Shown: positions 41,512 through 51,359, counted from the first letter of the stretch. The stretch is 64,000 bases of DNA from Pelagicoccus sp. SDUM812003 (GCF_031127815.1 NZ_JARXHY010000011.1:62001-126000); one strand, 5' to 3'. The notes: generated from the sequence alone by a model not told the origin. Numbers and translations: made by a program.

Positions 41512-42852
41512 ATGGTTAGAAAAACCTTAAGCAGCCGTCGTTTTATTAAGCCGAGCTACGCGTACCTCATCGAGAAAAAGCGCGAAGGTCAAGAGTTCAC
41601 CAAGGAGGAAATCCGATATATCATCGACTCTATCTTAGATGGAGAGATGCCGGACTTCCAAATGGCCGCTCTCGCTATGGCTATTTACTTCCAGGGCATG
41701 TCCGCCCAGGAGACGGCGATCCTTACCGAGGAAATGATGCTATCAGGCGAGGTGATCGACCTGTCGCATATTGCCAAGCCGAAGATCGACAAGTACTCGA
41801 CCGGCGGCGTGGGGGACAAGACGTCTCTCGTATTGGTGCCGTTGGCGGTGGCCTCCGGCATAGTGCTGCCCATGATGGGCGGAATCGATCAGGATTTCGC
41901 GATCAGCTCGCTCGACAAGCTCAGCTCCGTGCCCGGCTTCAAGGCCGAAATGAGCATCGACGCATTCATCGAGCAACTCGAGACCATTGGCGGAGCCATG
42001 GTGCGCCAGAGCCCGGAGCTCGCCCCGGCCGACGCCAAGCTCTATGATCTTCGCAAGAAGACCGCCACCATCCCGAGCTTGCCGCTCATCACCGGCAGCG
42101 TGCTTTCCAAGAAGCTGGCCGAAGGGGCGGAAGGTCTGGTGATCGACGTGAAGTGGGGCAACGGTTCCTTCATTCGCGACCTCGAGCAAGCCAAGCAGCT
42201 GGCTCGCAGCATGACCCGTGTCGGCCGCTCCATGAAGCGTCGCTGCGTGGCCCTGGTGACCGACATGAACCAGCCGCTCGGCGACACCGTCGGCACCGCT
42301 CTGGAGCTCAAGGAAGCCATCAAGCTTCTCAAGGGTGAAGGACCGGAAGACTTGCAGGAGCTGGTGCTCAAGCTGGGCATGGAAATTGTTCGCCTCGCGG
42401 GCGTGGCGGGTTCGACTCTCTCCGCCAAGCAGACTGTGCAACGCCACATCGAGGACGGCACCGCATTGGAGAAACTGAAGGAAATCATCGCCGCTCAGGG
42501 TGGCGACACCTCCTACATCGACGATCCGGAGAAATTCCCCGTCGCCCAGCATATCCGCAAGCTGCCCGCACCCAAGCGCGGCTACGTGCACACCATCAAC
42601 GCGGCCCAAATCGCCAAGGGCGTGCACCTGCTCGGCGCCGGACCGGACGAGGATGGCAACATCGACTACGCGGTCGGCGTTTCCGAAATCAAGAAGGTCG
42701 GCACGCAGGTCAAGCAGGGCGAGCCGCTCATGATGATCCACTACAACGACGAAGCGAAGCTCGAGCAGGCTCTCGAATACTTCAAGGCCGCCTATCGCCT
42801 CGCTCCGAAGCGTCCGACTCCGCCCCCACTCATCGTGGAACGTGTCGCGTAG
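41512..42852 (+). CDS. deoA: Pyrimidine-nucleoside/thymidine phosphorylase
   Basis: Phosphorolysis of thymidine or uridine to free base and (deoxy)ribose 1-phosphate. The family signature KYSTGGVGDKTSLVLVPLAVA, then LDKLSSVPGFKAEMS, DLRKKTATIPSLPLI and LVIDVKWGNGSF match the catalytic alpha/beta domain. The C-terminal GYVHTINAAQIAKGVHLLGAG is the third domain. Length is near 446 residues, as usual. It could be called deoA or pdp; the specificity is not decided by sequence. ATG 41512 and GTG 41494 are both possible starts; neither has a good ribosome binding site. It is followed by a terminator. Confidence 0.93.
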   Translation: MVRKTLSSRRFIKPSYAYLIEKKREGQEFTKEEIRYIIDSILDGEMPDFQMAALAMAIYFQGMSAQETAILTEEMMLSGEVIDLSHIAKPKIDKYSTGGVGDKTSLVLVPLAVASGIVLPMMGGIDQDFAISSLDKLSSVPGFKAEMSIDAFIEQLETIGGAMVRQSPELAPADAKLYDLRKKTATIPSLPLITGSVLSKKLAEGAEGLVIDVKWGNGSFIRDLEQAKQLARSMTRVGRSMKRRCVALVTDMNQPLGDTVGTALELKEAIKLLKGEGPEDLQELVLKLGMEIVRLAGVAGSTLSAKQTVQRHIEDGTALEKLKEIIAAQGGDTSYIDDPEKFPVAQHIRKLPAPKRGYVHTINAAQIAKGVHLLGAGPDEDGNIDYAVGVSEIKKVGTQVKQGEPLMMIHYNDEAKLEQALEYFKAAYRLAPKRPTPPPLIVERVA

Positions 42853-42890
42853 CGAGAGGATTTTCAGTCAAAACCCCTGTTTATCTTTGC

Positions 42891-42921
42891 AAAGCCAGCC
42901 GCGTCCCGCGGTTGGCTTTTT
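42891..42921 (+). terminator. Rho-independent terminator after the pyrimidine phosphorylase gene
   Basis: AGCCAGCCGCG (42893-42903) pairs with CGCGGTTGGCT with one G-U, followed by a run of T. It lies 40 bases after the stop. Confidence 0.85.
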
Positions 42922-43131
42922 TCATTCACCGTCGCACGACCGGCGGCGCTCCGCCACGGCTGGATCACGGCCGCCCCTTGCCTTGAGGCCGTCTCACCGT
43001 GCTCAACCCGTTTTTGCAACGTTGCAAAAATAAGTTGCGCCAGCGCTTCATGACGCTCCGGCTCGGGAATTTTTTGAAGGAGGACGTTGGTCTGAAGCGT
43101 TTTACTCGCTGAACCCCTTGTACCTCGTTTC

Positions 43132-44019
43132 ATGAAAACGCTTACCCTATTGTTCGCCTCGCTGCTTGCTGCCGTGGTCTCGGCCCAGGATCATTTCGAT
43201 GTGCCCAAACGCACTCAGTTCATTGAGTTGAGCTCGGAGATTACGGGCATGGACTACGAGATCATGATCCTGCTTCCGACAAGTTATGAAGCTTCGCCGG
43301 ATGCGTCATACCCCGTTTTGTACCTGACTGACGCCCAGTGGGACATGACGCTTGTTAATAGTATCGTCGGAAAGCTTAACTACGACAAGTCGCTGGTCGA
43401 GCTGGTGCTTGTTGGGATTTCCTACCAAGGGGCGGATGCCGATTACGACGACCTGCGCATGCAGGATTTGAGTCCCAGCCAGGTCGGTCAGTTTCACTCG
43501 AAATCTGGCGGCGCGGGGCGATTTTTGGCTTTTCTCGAGGAAACGCTCATCCCCACCGTGGAGGCGCGCTATCGGATCGATCCGGAAAAACGAGCGTTGG
43601 GCGGGGTCTCGATGGGTGGCTTGTTCACGCTCTACGCCATGTATGAGAAACCGGAGCTTTTTGATCGTTTCATTTCCATCAGTCCGGCCACGGTGTGGGA
43701 TGATGGCTACATATTCCGCAAGGACGAAGCCTTCGCTCAGTCTGGCGCTCCCTTGCCGGTTCGGCTTTTTCTGTCCTATGGCGGCGGCGAGTACTCGGCC
43801 TACAGCGAGCCCATCGCGAAGTTTCAAACCGTCTTGATGCAGCGGGCTTATGAGGATTTCGCTCTCTTGAACTGGACCATGGAAGGCGAGCGGCATGGCG
43901 GGGTGGCAGCGGAGGGTTGGACGCGTGGTCTGCGCTGGGCGTTTCGCGACATCACCCCGTACCGTCCGGGACCCATGGAGGAGCTGCTTGCGGGCTCGGC
44001 GGCCGGGCAGGACGAATAG
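43132..44019 (+). CDS. Exported alpha/beta-hydrolase, putative esterase (Esterase D/Fes-like)
   Basis: A 295-residue protein with a Sec signal (MKTLTLLFASLLAAVVSAQD), so periplasmic or secreted. The putative-esterase fold shows PVLYLTDAQWDM, ELVLVGISYQGADADYDDL and the nucleophile elbow GGVSMGGLFTLYAM with the catalytic Ser. The likely catalytic His is in EGERHGGVAAEGW. Relatives include IroE/Fes enterobactin esterases, feruloyl esterases and S-formylglutathione hydrolase. Given the pectin lyase and TonB genes in this window, either siderophore or plant-polymer ester cleavage is possible. It is monocistronic. Confidence 0.82.
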   Translation: MKTLTLLFASLLAAVVSAQDHFDVPKRTQFIELSSEITGMDYEIMILLPTSYEASPDASYPVLYLTDAQWDMTLVNSIVGKLNYDKSLVELVLVGISYQGADADYDDLRMQDLSPSQVGQFHSKSGGAGRFLAFLEETLIPTVEARYRIDPEKRALGGVSMGGLFTLYAMYEKPELFDRFISISPATVWDDGYIFRKDEAFAQSGAPLPVRLFLSYGGGEYSAYSEPIAKFQTVLMQRAYEDFALLNWTMEGERHGGVAAEGWTRGLRWAFRDITPYRPGPMEELLAGSAAGQDE

Positions 44020-44184
44020 GGCGACGAGGGCCTCTACGATTTCGATCCTCGCTGGATTTCCGGATGTTGGTTTCGGGAAAGCGCTTCCGATCTCTCGCCG
44101 GAAAACGAGACCTTGGGGCGCGACGCGGCGAGCGGCCTGTAATTTCTTGAATTCTGCGGAGCTTGCTGCCACTAAGCCAAGCCC

Positions 44185-45519
44185 ATGAAGCAACGCTCCC
44201 TCCTGCGCGAAGTATCGATCAAAGGCTCCTCCCTCCACACGGGCGACAAGGTTCAGCTCACCCTAAAACCCGCCCCTGCGAATTCCGGCATCAGCATCAG
44301 ACGCGTGGACCTGCACGACAAGCCGGTCATCAAGCCGCACATCTCTCAGGTGACGGATCTGGTTCGCGCCACCACGCTGACTTCCGGCCATGCCAAGGTG
44401 CACACTGTGGAGCACATTTTGGCGGCCTTGCACGGCATGGGCATCGACAATGTGGAAGTCGAGATGGACGCCAGCGAACCGCCAATCCTCGACGGTTCTT
44501 CCAAGGGCTATGTGAACATGATCCTCGAGGGAGAGATCGTGGAGCAGGACGCGGATCGCCAGTATTTCGAGCTCGACCAGCCCATATCCGTCTCCAAAGG
44601 AAACTCCTCTTTGATCGCCTTGCCCTACGACGGGTTTAAGATCTCCTGCACCTCCGCCGACGATCGCGGCATCCATACCCAGCACCTCTCCATCGAGATC
44701 GATCCGGACGTCTTTGCCACTCAGATCGCCGCGGCCCGCACCTTCACCGTTTACGAGGACATCGAGGAGTTGCTCAAGCTGGGCAAGATAAAGGGGGGCA
44801 GCCTGGAAAACGCCATCGTGCTCAAGGACGACAAGATCATGTCCAAGGAGCCGCTGCGCTTCGAGGACGAGCTGGTGCGCCACAAGATTCTCGATGTCAT
44901 CGGCGACGTGCTGCTGCTTGGCAAGCCGCTTAAGGCTCACATCGTAGCGGTTCGCCCGGGTCACGCCATCAATGCGGAGCTCACCGCCAAGCTCGCTCAG
45001 CGCATGGAGGACTTGGCCAAAGGGGAGAAGAAGCCCGCCGAAAAGCCGAAGGCCGCTAGGATCGAGGAGGAAACGCAGCTCGACATCCGCCGCGTGATCG
45101 AAACCCTGCCGCACCGCTATCCATTTCTGATGATCGACCGGGTGACGGAGTTTCGCGGCGAAGACGAGCTGACCGCCATCAAGAACGTCACCATAAACGA
45201 ACCGTTTTTCCAAGGCCACTATCCTGGCCAGCCCATCATGCCCGGCGTGCTGCAGATCGAAGCCATGGCTCAAGCCGCGGGCATCCTGATGCTGCGCAAG
45301 ATCAACCAGGAGGGGAAGACCGCGGTGTTCATGAGCGTGGACAAAGTGAAGTGGCGTCAGAAGGTCGTACCCGGCGATCAACTACGCATCGACATCAAGC
45401 TGCTCAAGGTGATGCGCGGAAAGATCGGCACCGCGGCGGCGACATGCTACGTCGGGGACAAGGTGGCCTCCTCGGGTGAACTGAAGTTCATGATCCTTGA
45501 CGAGGGCGAGGACGTTTAG
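44185..45519 (+). CDS. lpxC/fabZ: Bifunctional LpxC-FabZ: UDP-3-O-acyl-GlcNAc deacetylase / 3-hydroxyacyl-ACP dehydratase
   Basis: Fusion of the committed step of lipid A synthesis with a fatty-acid dehydratase. The LpxC part (residues 1-285) has zinc ligands His77 ([12 protein letters not shown]), His233 and Asp237 ([10 protein letters not shown]), and the catalytic His260 (VRPGHAIN). The linker [20 protein letters not shown] joins it to FabZ (residues 297-444), with [13 protein letters not shown], the catalytic His345 in [14 protein letters not shown] and Glu359. All key residues are present, so both activities are expected. Such fusions are known in several Gram-negative phyla. lpxA lies 27 bases downstream, so they form one lipid A operon. 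Confidence 0.96.
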   Translation: MKQRSLLREVSIKGSSLHTGDKVQLTLKPAPANSGISIRRVDLHDKPVIKPHISQVTDLVRATTLTSGHAKVHTVEHILAALHGMGIDNVEVEMDASEPPILDGSSKGYVNMILEGEIVEQDADRQYFELDQPISVSKGNSSLIALPYDGFKISCTSADDRGIHTQHLSIEIDPDVFATQIAAARTFTVYEDIEELLKLGKIKGGSLENAIVLKDDKIMSKEPLRFEDELVRHKILDVIGDVLLLGKPLKAHIVAVRPGHAINAELTAKLAQRMEDLAKGEKKPAEKPKAARIEEETQLDIRRVIETLPHRYPFLMIDRVTEFRGEDELTAIKNVTINEPFFQGHYPGQPIMPGVLQIEAMAQAAGILMLRKINQEGKTAVFMSVDKVKWRQKVVPGDQLRIDIKLLKVMRGKIGTAAATCYVGDKVASSGELKFMILDEGEDV

Positions 45520-45546
45520 CGTATCCAAACAATTGATAAAAGCCCC

Positions 45547-46338
45547 ATGAGCGCGAATATCCACCCCACCGCCGTCGTCGATCCTCTCGCAAAAATCGCT
45601 GAGGATGTGGAAATCGGCCCGTATGCCGTCGTCGGTCCCGAGGTCACCATCGGACCGGGCACCAAGATCTGGCATCACGCCACCATCTGGGGCCTCACGG
45701 AGATCGGCGCCAAGTGCGAGATCTACCCGTACTGCAGCATAGGCATGCAGACCCAGGACCTGAAGTTCAAAGGCGGCAAGCCGGGCGTTAGGATCGGAGA
45801 TCGCAACGTGTTTCGCGAATACGTCTCCATCAACGCCGCCACCAACGATGGCGATTTCACGGTGATCGGAAACGACAACTACATTCTCGCTTACGGCCAT
45901 GTCGGCCACTGCTGCAAGATCGGCAACCACCTCATCGCCAGCAACGGCATCGCCTTCGCCGGTCATGTGCATGTGGGCGATCATGTGACCATCGGTGGAG
46001 GCGGCACTGCGATCCACCAGTTCTGCCAGATCGGAGACTACTCCTTCATCGGAGGCTGTTCGAAGGTGGAGCAGGATATCCCACCCTATATGCTAGGAGA
46101 TGGAAACCCGGCCAAGATTCGCATGTTCAACAAGGTAGGGCTGGAGCGAAACGGTTTCACTCCGGAACGCATGTCGGTGGTTAAGTTTCTCTTCAAAACC
46201 TTTTATCGAGAGGGCCTGAATCGTCAGCAAGCCATCGAGAAGGCTCGTAGTAGCGAATTTTCGGATACGGCGGACCTGCAAGCCTACGTGGCGTTCGTGG
46301 AAGCTTCGGAGCGCGGAGTGACCGGCGGCAGCAAGTAA
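45547..46338 (+). CDS. lpxA: Acyl-ACP--UDP-N-acetylglucosamine O-acyltransferase
   Basis: First enzyme of lipid A synthesis, transferring a 3-hydroxyacyl chain to UDP-GlcNAc. The left-handed beta-helix shows hexapeptide repeats from IHPTAVVDPLAKI to VHVGDHVTIGGG. The active-site His121 lies in YGHVGHCCKIG, and the C-terminal helical domain starts at GLERNGFTPERM. At 263 residues it matches the E. coli enzyme (262). It is directly downstream of lpxC-fabZ. The chain-length selectivity residue cannot be assigned reliably by eye. Confidence 0.95.
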   Translation: MSANIHPTAVVDPLAKIAEDVEIGPYAVVGPEVTIGPGTKIWHHATIWGLTEIGAKCEIYPYCSIGMQTQDLKFKGGKPGVRIGDRNVFREYVSINAATNDGDFTVIGNDNYILAYGHVGHCCKIGNHLIASNGIAFAGHVHVGDHVTIGGGGTAIHQFCQIGDYSFIGGCSKVEQDIPPYMLGDGNPAKIRMFNKVGLERNGFTPERMSVVKFLFKTFYREGLNRQQAIEKARSSEFSDTADLQAYVAFVEASERGVTGGSK

Positions 46339-46357
46339 GCTGGCGCGGACCGTGCCG

Positions 46358-47071
46358 CTATGGCTGAGGCGTCTCGACCACCGGCACCACGATGGTCTTG
46401 TGAAGCGACACCGCGGTCGCTTCGCCGTCCTTGATGGGGGGCTCGAATCTCCATTTGCGAAAGCGTTGCAGAGCCAACTGCTCGCCTTCGTCCTGAGGAT
46501 CCGAGAGGAGTCGAGGCAGCCTCACGAATCCTTCCTCGTCCACGATGAATTCCACGTCGATGCTGACGCGATCCTTTCGTTTCTTGTCGACATATATCGG
46601 ATACACTTCGCGCAATGCGAGCGGCGACTCCAAGCTTTCCGGGTCGGCCAGCAGCTCTTTCACTTCATCGGGATCGAACTTCTTGCTGGCGGCGGACATG
46701 ATGTTGAGCTCGACCGCGCGATCGGGCAGGAAAGTCCACTCCACGGAAAAGACGCTGCCCACCGGCATGCCGTTTTCGATCTTCGGTTCGAAGGACCAGT
46801 CTCTCAGCGCATCGATCAAGGCCGGCCCAAACCAACGCCCGTTGTGCGCCACGGTGACGAAATCGCTCGGTTGTCCGAGGTCGTCGACCCAGAACAGCAC
46901 CTTGGCGTAGCCTTGGCTGATGCCCTGGTTCAGGGCCCCCGCGGGGTAGATCGGCTCGAAACGGCGAGTGACGCGCGCCGGATGATCCTCGTCGTTGGCG
47001 CTGGCGAGCGCGGAGAAGACGCTCGCCGTGGCGAGCAGCAGAAGTAAGATGGGAGTCGCTGGCTTTTTCAT
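46358..47071 (-). CDS. Exported protein with two TonB C-terminal-like domains
   Basis: A 237-residue protein with a Sec signal (PILLLLLATASVFSALASAN). It has no transmembrane anchor or Pro-rich spacer. The mature part contains two TonB_C-like halves: RRFEPIYPAGALNQGISQGYAKVL with ALIDALRDWSFEPKIENG, and LREVYPIYVDKKRKDRVSID with QRFRKWRFEPPIKDG. Each ends in the WxFxPxxxxG pattern of TonB domains. It could be a periplasmic partner of a TonB system or an envelope protein using the fold for binding. It converges on lpxA with a 19-base spacer. A similar duplicated architecture seems common in this phylum, from memory. Confidence 0.7.
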   Translation of the reverse strand: MKKPATPILLLLLATASVFSALASANDEDHPARVTRRFEPIYPAGALNQGISQGYAKVLFWVDDLGQPSDFVTVAHNGRWFGPALIDALRDWSFEPKIENGMPVGSVFSVEWTFLPDRAVELNIMSAASKKFDPDEVKELLADPESLESPLALREVYPIYVDKKRKDRVSIDVEFIVDEEGFVRLPRLLSDPQDEGEQLALQRFRKWRFEPPIKDGEATAVSLHKTIVVPVVETPQP

Positions 47072-47162
47072 GGGGCAGGAATGGAATCTTTGTCAAAATG
47101 CACAGTAGTGCAATTCTAAAGGTTCGCTTCCGGCATTTGCGAAGGGGCGCCGGGCGCGGAAT

Positions 47163-48056
47163 CTAGAAAAGGTCGAGCTGTTCCTGGTCGGGCGCCGACT
47201 TGGCGCGGTCGCTTTCGAAGTCGGGCAGCTGCGGCAGCAGAGGGTTCACTTTCGCTAGCTGCTGGTGGAGTCTGCGGGCGACGAACGGCGCATAGGCATC
47301 GTCTGCGGCATGGGCGAAGATGTAGGGTCGTTTGCCCTCAAGTATCCACTTATTGATAACGGGCGCCCATTCCTTTATCCAGACGTGGTTCTTGTCGGAA
47401 TCGTTTCGTCCGATGAAGCGCAGCATAGGGTGCTGGCTGATGGCGACGCGGCGGATGGGCATCTGCGGCTTGCGCTCCATGGCGGACTGCTCCTCGTGGT
47501 CGTCGGCTTCCTGCGAGAAGAGTGGGCGACTGTCGAAGATGACCTTGTCCATTCCGAGCGTCTCCAGCAGATCGTCCAGGCGCTTTTCGTTGTCGCCTTG
47601 ATCGTACCAGCTGATGTGCCGAGGCTCGACCGCGAAGGCGTAGTCCTTGGGCAGCGCTTTCAGGTACTTGGTGAGCGTATCCAGATTGTTGATATTGAAA
47701 GATGGCGGGAGCTGGAGGAAGGAAAGACCGAGCTTGTCGCCGTCGGCCAGGGTTTCGAGCACCTTGAAGAAGGCTTTGCTTTCCTCTTTTGCGGAGTGCA
47801 GGCGGCGTTCGTGGGAGATCGCCTTGGGAAATTTCGGGGCGAATCGGAAGGAGGGGGCGGATTCGGCCATCCAGCGCTCCAGGGTGGCCGCTGGGGGCAG
47901 GGCATAGAACAAGGTGTTTCCCTCCACCGTGTTGAAAAGTCGCGAGTACTTGCGCAGCAGGTCGGCTGGGGCAGTCCCGTCGGGGAACACGGTCCCGATC
48001 CAGTCGCGATTGGACCATGCTGGACAGCCGAGGTAGTAGGGAAGTTTTGCAGGCAT
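47163..48056 (-). CDS. DUF72 (YecE) family protein
   Basis: A 297-residue TIM-barrel protein of the DUF72/YecE family. Characteristic segments include YYLGCPAWSNRDWIGTVFP, LLRKYSRLFNTVEGNTLFYAL, SFRFAPKFPKAISHERRL, LGLSFLQLPPSF and YAFAVEPRHISWYD. Members share the barrel with sugar-phosphate isomerases, but the reaction is unknown. It is followed on the same strand by nothing; a terminator for the upstream hisI gene lies 25 bases before its start, so it has its own promoter. No functional partner is obvious. Confidence 0.88.
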   Translation of the reverse strand: MPAKLPYYLGCPAWSNRDWIGTVFPDGTAPADLLRKYSRLFNTVEGNTLFYALPPAATLERWMAESAPSFRFAPKFPKAISHERRLHSAKEESKAFFKVLETLADGDKLGLSFLQLPPSFNINNLDTLTKYLKALPKDYAFAVEPRHISWYDQGDNEKRLDDLLETLGMDKVIFDSRPLFSQEADDHEEQSAMERKPQMPIRRVAISQHPMLRFIGRNDSDKNHVWIKEWAPVINKWILEGKRPYIFAHAADDAYAPFVARRLHQQLAKVNPLLPQLPDFESDRAKSAPDQEQLDLF

Positions 48057-48080
48057 GGGAAACGGGCGTTGTCTGGATAT

Positions 48081-48118
48081 AAAAAAAGAGAGGGGAAGCG
48101 CTTGGCTTCGACCCTCTC
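48081..48118 (-). terminator. Rho-independent terminator of hisI
   Basis: GAGAGGGG (48088-48095) pairs with CCCTCTC (48112-48118), with an inner GAAGC/GCTTC pair. On the minus strand the stem is followed by seven T. It lies just after the hisI stop. Confidence 0.9.
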
Positions 48119-48131
48119 GTGAGTGGTTTCG

Positions 48132-48569
48132 CTACTTCTTGTAGACTTCGGCTGGATCGAAGAGCGGCTCGCCTCCGTCGTAGATCAGTTCCACGCCATC
48201 GAGCTTGCGATAGAAGCAGGACTTGTAGCCGGTGTGGCAGGCGGCCCCTTTTTCGCCGATGTCGACCTTGATAAGAATCACGTCCTGATCGCAGTCGGTG
48301 CGCAGCTCCTTGACCCATTGGATCTGGCCTGAGGACTCGCCCTTCACCCAGAGCTTTCCGCGGGAGCGGCTGAAGTAGGTGGCCTTGTTGGTTTCGATGG
48401 TATGTCGCAGGGCTTCTTCATTCATCCAGGCGAACATGATCACCTCGTTTGTATGGACCTCGGTGGTGATGCAGGGAATGAGGCCGTTCGCGTCGAACTT
48501 CGGCTGAAGCTTTAGGCCTTTTTCAATCTCCTCCTTCGAGGTGCGTTCGTGAATGCATGTTTGTGACAT
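48132..48569 (-). CDS. hisI: Phosphoribosyl-AMP cyclohydrolase
   Basis: Third step of histidine biosynthesis: opens the adenine ring of phosphoribosyl-AMP. The family motifs are VIMFAWMNEEALRHTIETN, ATYFSRSRGKLWVKGESSG, TDCDQDVILIKVD (metal-binding Cys and Asp residues) and ACHTGYKSCFYRK (zinc Cys pair). At 145 residues it is a single-function HisI without the HisE pyrophosphohydrolase domain. No other his genes are in the window, so the pathway is dispersed. It has its own terminator. Confidence 0.95.
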   Translation of the reverse strand: MSQTCIHERTSKEEIEKGLKLQPKFDANGLIPCITTEVHTNEVIMFAWMNEEALRHTIETNKATYFSRSRGKLWVKGESSGQIQWVKELRTDCDQDVILIKVDIGEKGAACHTGYKSCFYRKLDGVELIYDGGEPLFDPAEVYKK

Positions 48570-48915
48570 AACGGGGTCGAATCAACCGAAGGCCCTTGGA
48601 GATGTAAAGTCGGGAAATCGAAGCCATCGGTCCGACTGATAGCCCGAGGACTCGCCCGGCTCCGTAGGGTGAGCGAAGGCGGCCAGCGAGGAAAGCTCCC
48701 TAGAAGCTGGCTGCAGTCATCACTGTGGCTCCTAGGGGTGAACAGTCTTTCTTATGATGGTGTAAGCGGCCCGCTAAATCTGGCGAATCGATTCACGAAT
48801 CCGGGCTCCGCGCCGTAAAAAGCCGCTCCTGCCGGACGCCGTTTCCACCGATGGTGAGGAGTTTCGCCCAGTCATGGGCGGGGCTTCCCGAGGCAGGCCA
48901 GAACAAACGACCCAC
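48570..48915. other. Divergent intergenic region upstream of the chemoreceptor gene
   Basis: 346 bases between hisI and the chemoreceptor start. The frame of the receptor is open to 48874 but without a ribosome binding site. No promoter, repeat or RNA fold was convincing. Confidence 0.45.
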
Positions 48916-50541
48916 ATGGCTTCTATGAAATATCTAGGAATTGACCGTCTCTCCATCCGGTCTCGACTGAACGTGCTGCTCGCCGCCGTCATTGTGCTCT
49001 TCGGGGCTATGGTCGGCCTTTCGATGCATGTCACCAGCGACTCCAAGTTGATCGCTGCCGATATCCTCGCGGAAAATCTGCTGGAGCAGCAGAAGAGCAA
49101 GCTGCAGGTAGCGACGCATGCCTTGGCCACGGTTTTGGCCAAGCGCATCGAGGGTATCGAAAACGAGGCGGACCGGATGGAAGCTCTGCGAATCGCCATC
49201 GACGATATCCGTTTCGAGGAGGACGCCTCCGGATACTTCTTCATCTACAAGGGCACCGTGAACGTGGCCTTGCCGCCCAAAAAATCGCTGGTCGGCACCG
49301 ATCTCGGAGATTCCACCGATCCCAATGGAGTGCTGTTCGTGCGAGAGCTTCGCGATCAGGCCCAAGCGGGCGGAGGCTTCGTCTCCTATCATTTCGACAA
49401 GCCAGGAAAGGGCATCACGCCCAAGCTTTCCTATTCGGAGATGATCGAAGGCACCGATCTTTGGATTGGTACCGGGGTCTACATCGACAACATCGCGGCC
49501 CAGACCGAGTACTTGAACGTGACCTTGGCCGAGGGGATCAAGGGGGATCAGATCCTGTTTTTCGGCATCTCCGGGGGCCTGTTTCTCTTTTTGATTCTGC
49601 CGGTTTCAGTCATGATCGCCAGCAGCGTGGCGAAGCCGCTGGAAGTGGCCATGGCTCGTCTCCAGAAGCGAGCTCAGAGCATCCTGTCGTCTTCCCAAGA
49701 AATCTCCAACGCTTCCGACACGCTGGCCTCCGGGGCCTCGGAACAGGCTGCTTCCATCGAGGAAACCAGCGCCTCCATCTGCGAGATCGCTAGCCTGTCG
49801 GAACGCAACGCCGACTGCGCCGACAGCGCCATGTCGGTCATGGACGAGGCCAATCGGTCGATCGCTCAAGTCAGCGGCGACATTCGCAAGCTGCACGAGT
49901 CGATGGCGCGGATCTCCGATTCGAGCGCTCAAATGAGGGCCATCATCAAGACCATCGATGAAATCGCGTTCCAGACCAACATCCTCGCTTTGAACGCCGC
50001 GGTCGAAGCGGCGCGGGCCGGGGAGGCGGGATCGGGCTTTTCGGTGGTAGCGGAGGAAGTGCGCTCGCTAGCAGGGCGCTCCGCTGCCGCGGCCAGAGAC
50101 ACTGCGAATCTGATCGAGAACTCGGTTTCCACCATCGATCAGGGAAATGGCATCATGATTTCCGCCAAGGAAAGCTTCGCCGCCATGCAAAGCAAGGCCC
50201 AGGAGGTCGGAGGCTACCTCACTCAGATCGTCGGCTTTTCCAAGGAGCAGTCGTCCGGAGTGCAGCAGATCAACGTGGCCAGCGGCCAGATGAACGAAAC
50301 GGTGCAGGCCAATGCCGCTCACGCTCAGGAGTGCGCCGCTTCGGCTGCCCAGCTCGAGCGTTCGTTTCGCGATTTCAACGAAGTCATCGCTCTGATCGAA
50401 AACGCGATCCGAGGGGCGAGCGAATCGTCAGGCCGGGAAGCGCCAAGCCGCTCGCAGGCATCTTCCGAAAGCTCGAGTTGGATCGACGGCTCTCTCCCCA
50501 GGAAAAACGCCGCTGGCGCTCGCGAGTTCGCGCGTTTCTAG
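48916..50541 (+). CDS. Methyl-accepting chemotaxis protein with periplasmic Cache domain
   Basis: A 541-residue transmembrane receptor feeding CheA. TM1 is about residues 13-35 ([20 protein letters not shown]) and TM2 about 212-235 ([20 protein letters not shown]). Between them a single-Cache type sensor has [35 protein letters not shown] and [14 protein letters not shown]. The cytosolic part carries methylation helices and the signalling tip [20 protein letters not shown]. It has a Cys-containing helix (ADCADSAM). No che genes are adjacent; the ligand is unknown. ATG 48916 or 48925 is the start. It converges with the HAD gene. Confidence 0.9.
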   Translation: MASMKYLGIDRLSIRSRLNVLLAAVIVLFGAMVGLSMHVTSDSKLIAADILAENLLEQQKSKLQVATHALATVLAKRIEGIENEADRMEALRIAIDDIRFEEDASGYFFIYKGTVNVALPPKKSLVGTDLGDSTDPNGVLFVRELRDQAQAGGGFVSYHFDKPGKGITPKLSYSEMIEGTDLWIGTGVYIDNIAAQTEYLNVTLAEGIKGDQILFFGISGGLFLFLILPVSVMIASSVAKPLEVAMARLQKRAQSILSSSQEISNASDTLASGASEQAASIEETSASICEIASLSERNADCADSAMSVMDEANRSIAQVSGDIRKLHESMARISDSSAQMRAIIKTIDEIAFQTNILALNAAVEAARAGEAGSGFSVVAEEVRSLAGRSAAAARDTANLIENSVSTIDQGNGIMISAKESFAAMQSKAQEVGGYLTQIVGFSKEQSSGVQQINVASGQMNETVQANAAHAQECAASAAQLERSFRDFNEVIALIENAIRGASESSGREAPSRSQASSESSSWIDGSLPRKNAAGAREFARF

Positions 50542-50574
50542 GAGGGATCGTCCTATTCGGTCGCGTGGCTTCGC

Positions 50575-51288
50575 CTATCGAGGCGGCAGCAGGTCCAATA
50601 GCTCCGGCAGGCTTCGGATGCTCGGATAGTCCGCTTGGTGTCGCTCCTCGTCGATGATGCGGATGGCCTGCCAGCCCGCCTCCCGGGCGCCTTCCATATC
50701 GTGCTGCAGGCTGTCGCCGACGTGCAGGATTTGAGCTGGTCCGAGGGCGAGTCCGCGTTGGGCGTGGGCGAAGATTTCCGCTTCCGGCTTTTCGTAGCCG
50801 ATCTCGCTGGAAATGTAAAGGGCGTCGAAGAGGGGCTCGAACCCCGTTTCCGCCACCACGCGGCGAACGCGGGCGTCCCAGTTGGTGAGCAGCGCCGTGC
50901 GATAGCCGCGTCGGCGCAGTTCGCTCAGCGTTTCGCGGGCCTTGTCCGCCGGTCGCCAACGGTGGCCGTGGGAAAAGGTTTCCCAGAGATCCTCGAATAG
51001 AGTCGAGAAATCGCCGGGTTGCGGCCTTAGCTGGGAAATCGATTCGCGCACCACCGCCTGCCAGTAGCTGTACTCGCGTCTCTCCCCGTCGAGAATGGTC
51101 TTGTCCTTGGAAACGCTGGCGAAAGCCCGAGCGAAACCCGCCTGCAGCTCCTCCTTGCCGTAGTCGAGGCCATGGCGCTGCATCACCTCGCGATAGATCG
51201 CTCCTACCGAAGGGTGCGGATGGTAGAGGGTGTGGGCCGCGTCGAAGGTGACGGCTCGGATTTCGGAAGATGGCATGGCGAATCGCAT
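50575..51288 (-). CDS. HAD-superfamily hydrolase
   Basis: A 237-residue cytosolic phosphatase-like protein. HAD motif I is VTFDAAHTLYHP (nucleophile Asp in FDAAHT). Motif II is ALLTNWDAR with the Thr. Motif III has the Lys in GYEKPEAEIF, and motif IV is LHVGDSLQHDMEGA with its acidic pair. The cap domain occupies residues 25-100, a C1 type as in haloacid dehalogenase and phosphoglycolate phosphatase relatives. The second motif I Asp is replaced by Ala, as in dehalogenase-like members. The substrate is unknown. ATG 51276 is an alternative start. Confidence 0.88.
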   Translation of the reverse strand: MRFAMPSSEIRAVTFDAAHTLYHPHPSVGAIYREVMQRHGLDYGKEELQAGFARAFASVSKDKTILDGERREYSYWQAVVRESISQLRPQPGDFSTLFEDLWETFSHGHRWRPADKARETLSELRRRGYRTALLTNWDARVRRVVAETGFEPLFDALYISSEIGYEKPEAEIFAHAQRGLALGPAQILHVGDSLQHDMEGAREAGWQAIRIIDEERHQADYPSIRSLPELLDLLPPR

Positions 51289-51359
51289 CGGGACGGGCTT
51301 GCTTGTTTGCTCGCTTGCTCGTGTTCTGGTGGGCCGCTGTTCCGCGACCGGAGGCGCGT

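Noticed and set aside
41743-42741. Long open frame on the minus strand opposite the pyrimidine phosphorylase gene
   Set aside because: Antisense shadow of a conserved gene; no start signal.
44263-45381. Long open frame on the minus strand opposite lpxC-fabZ
   Set aside because: Antisense shadow; the coding strand has all catalytic residues of both enzymes.
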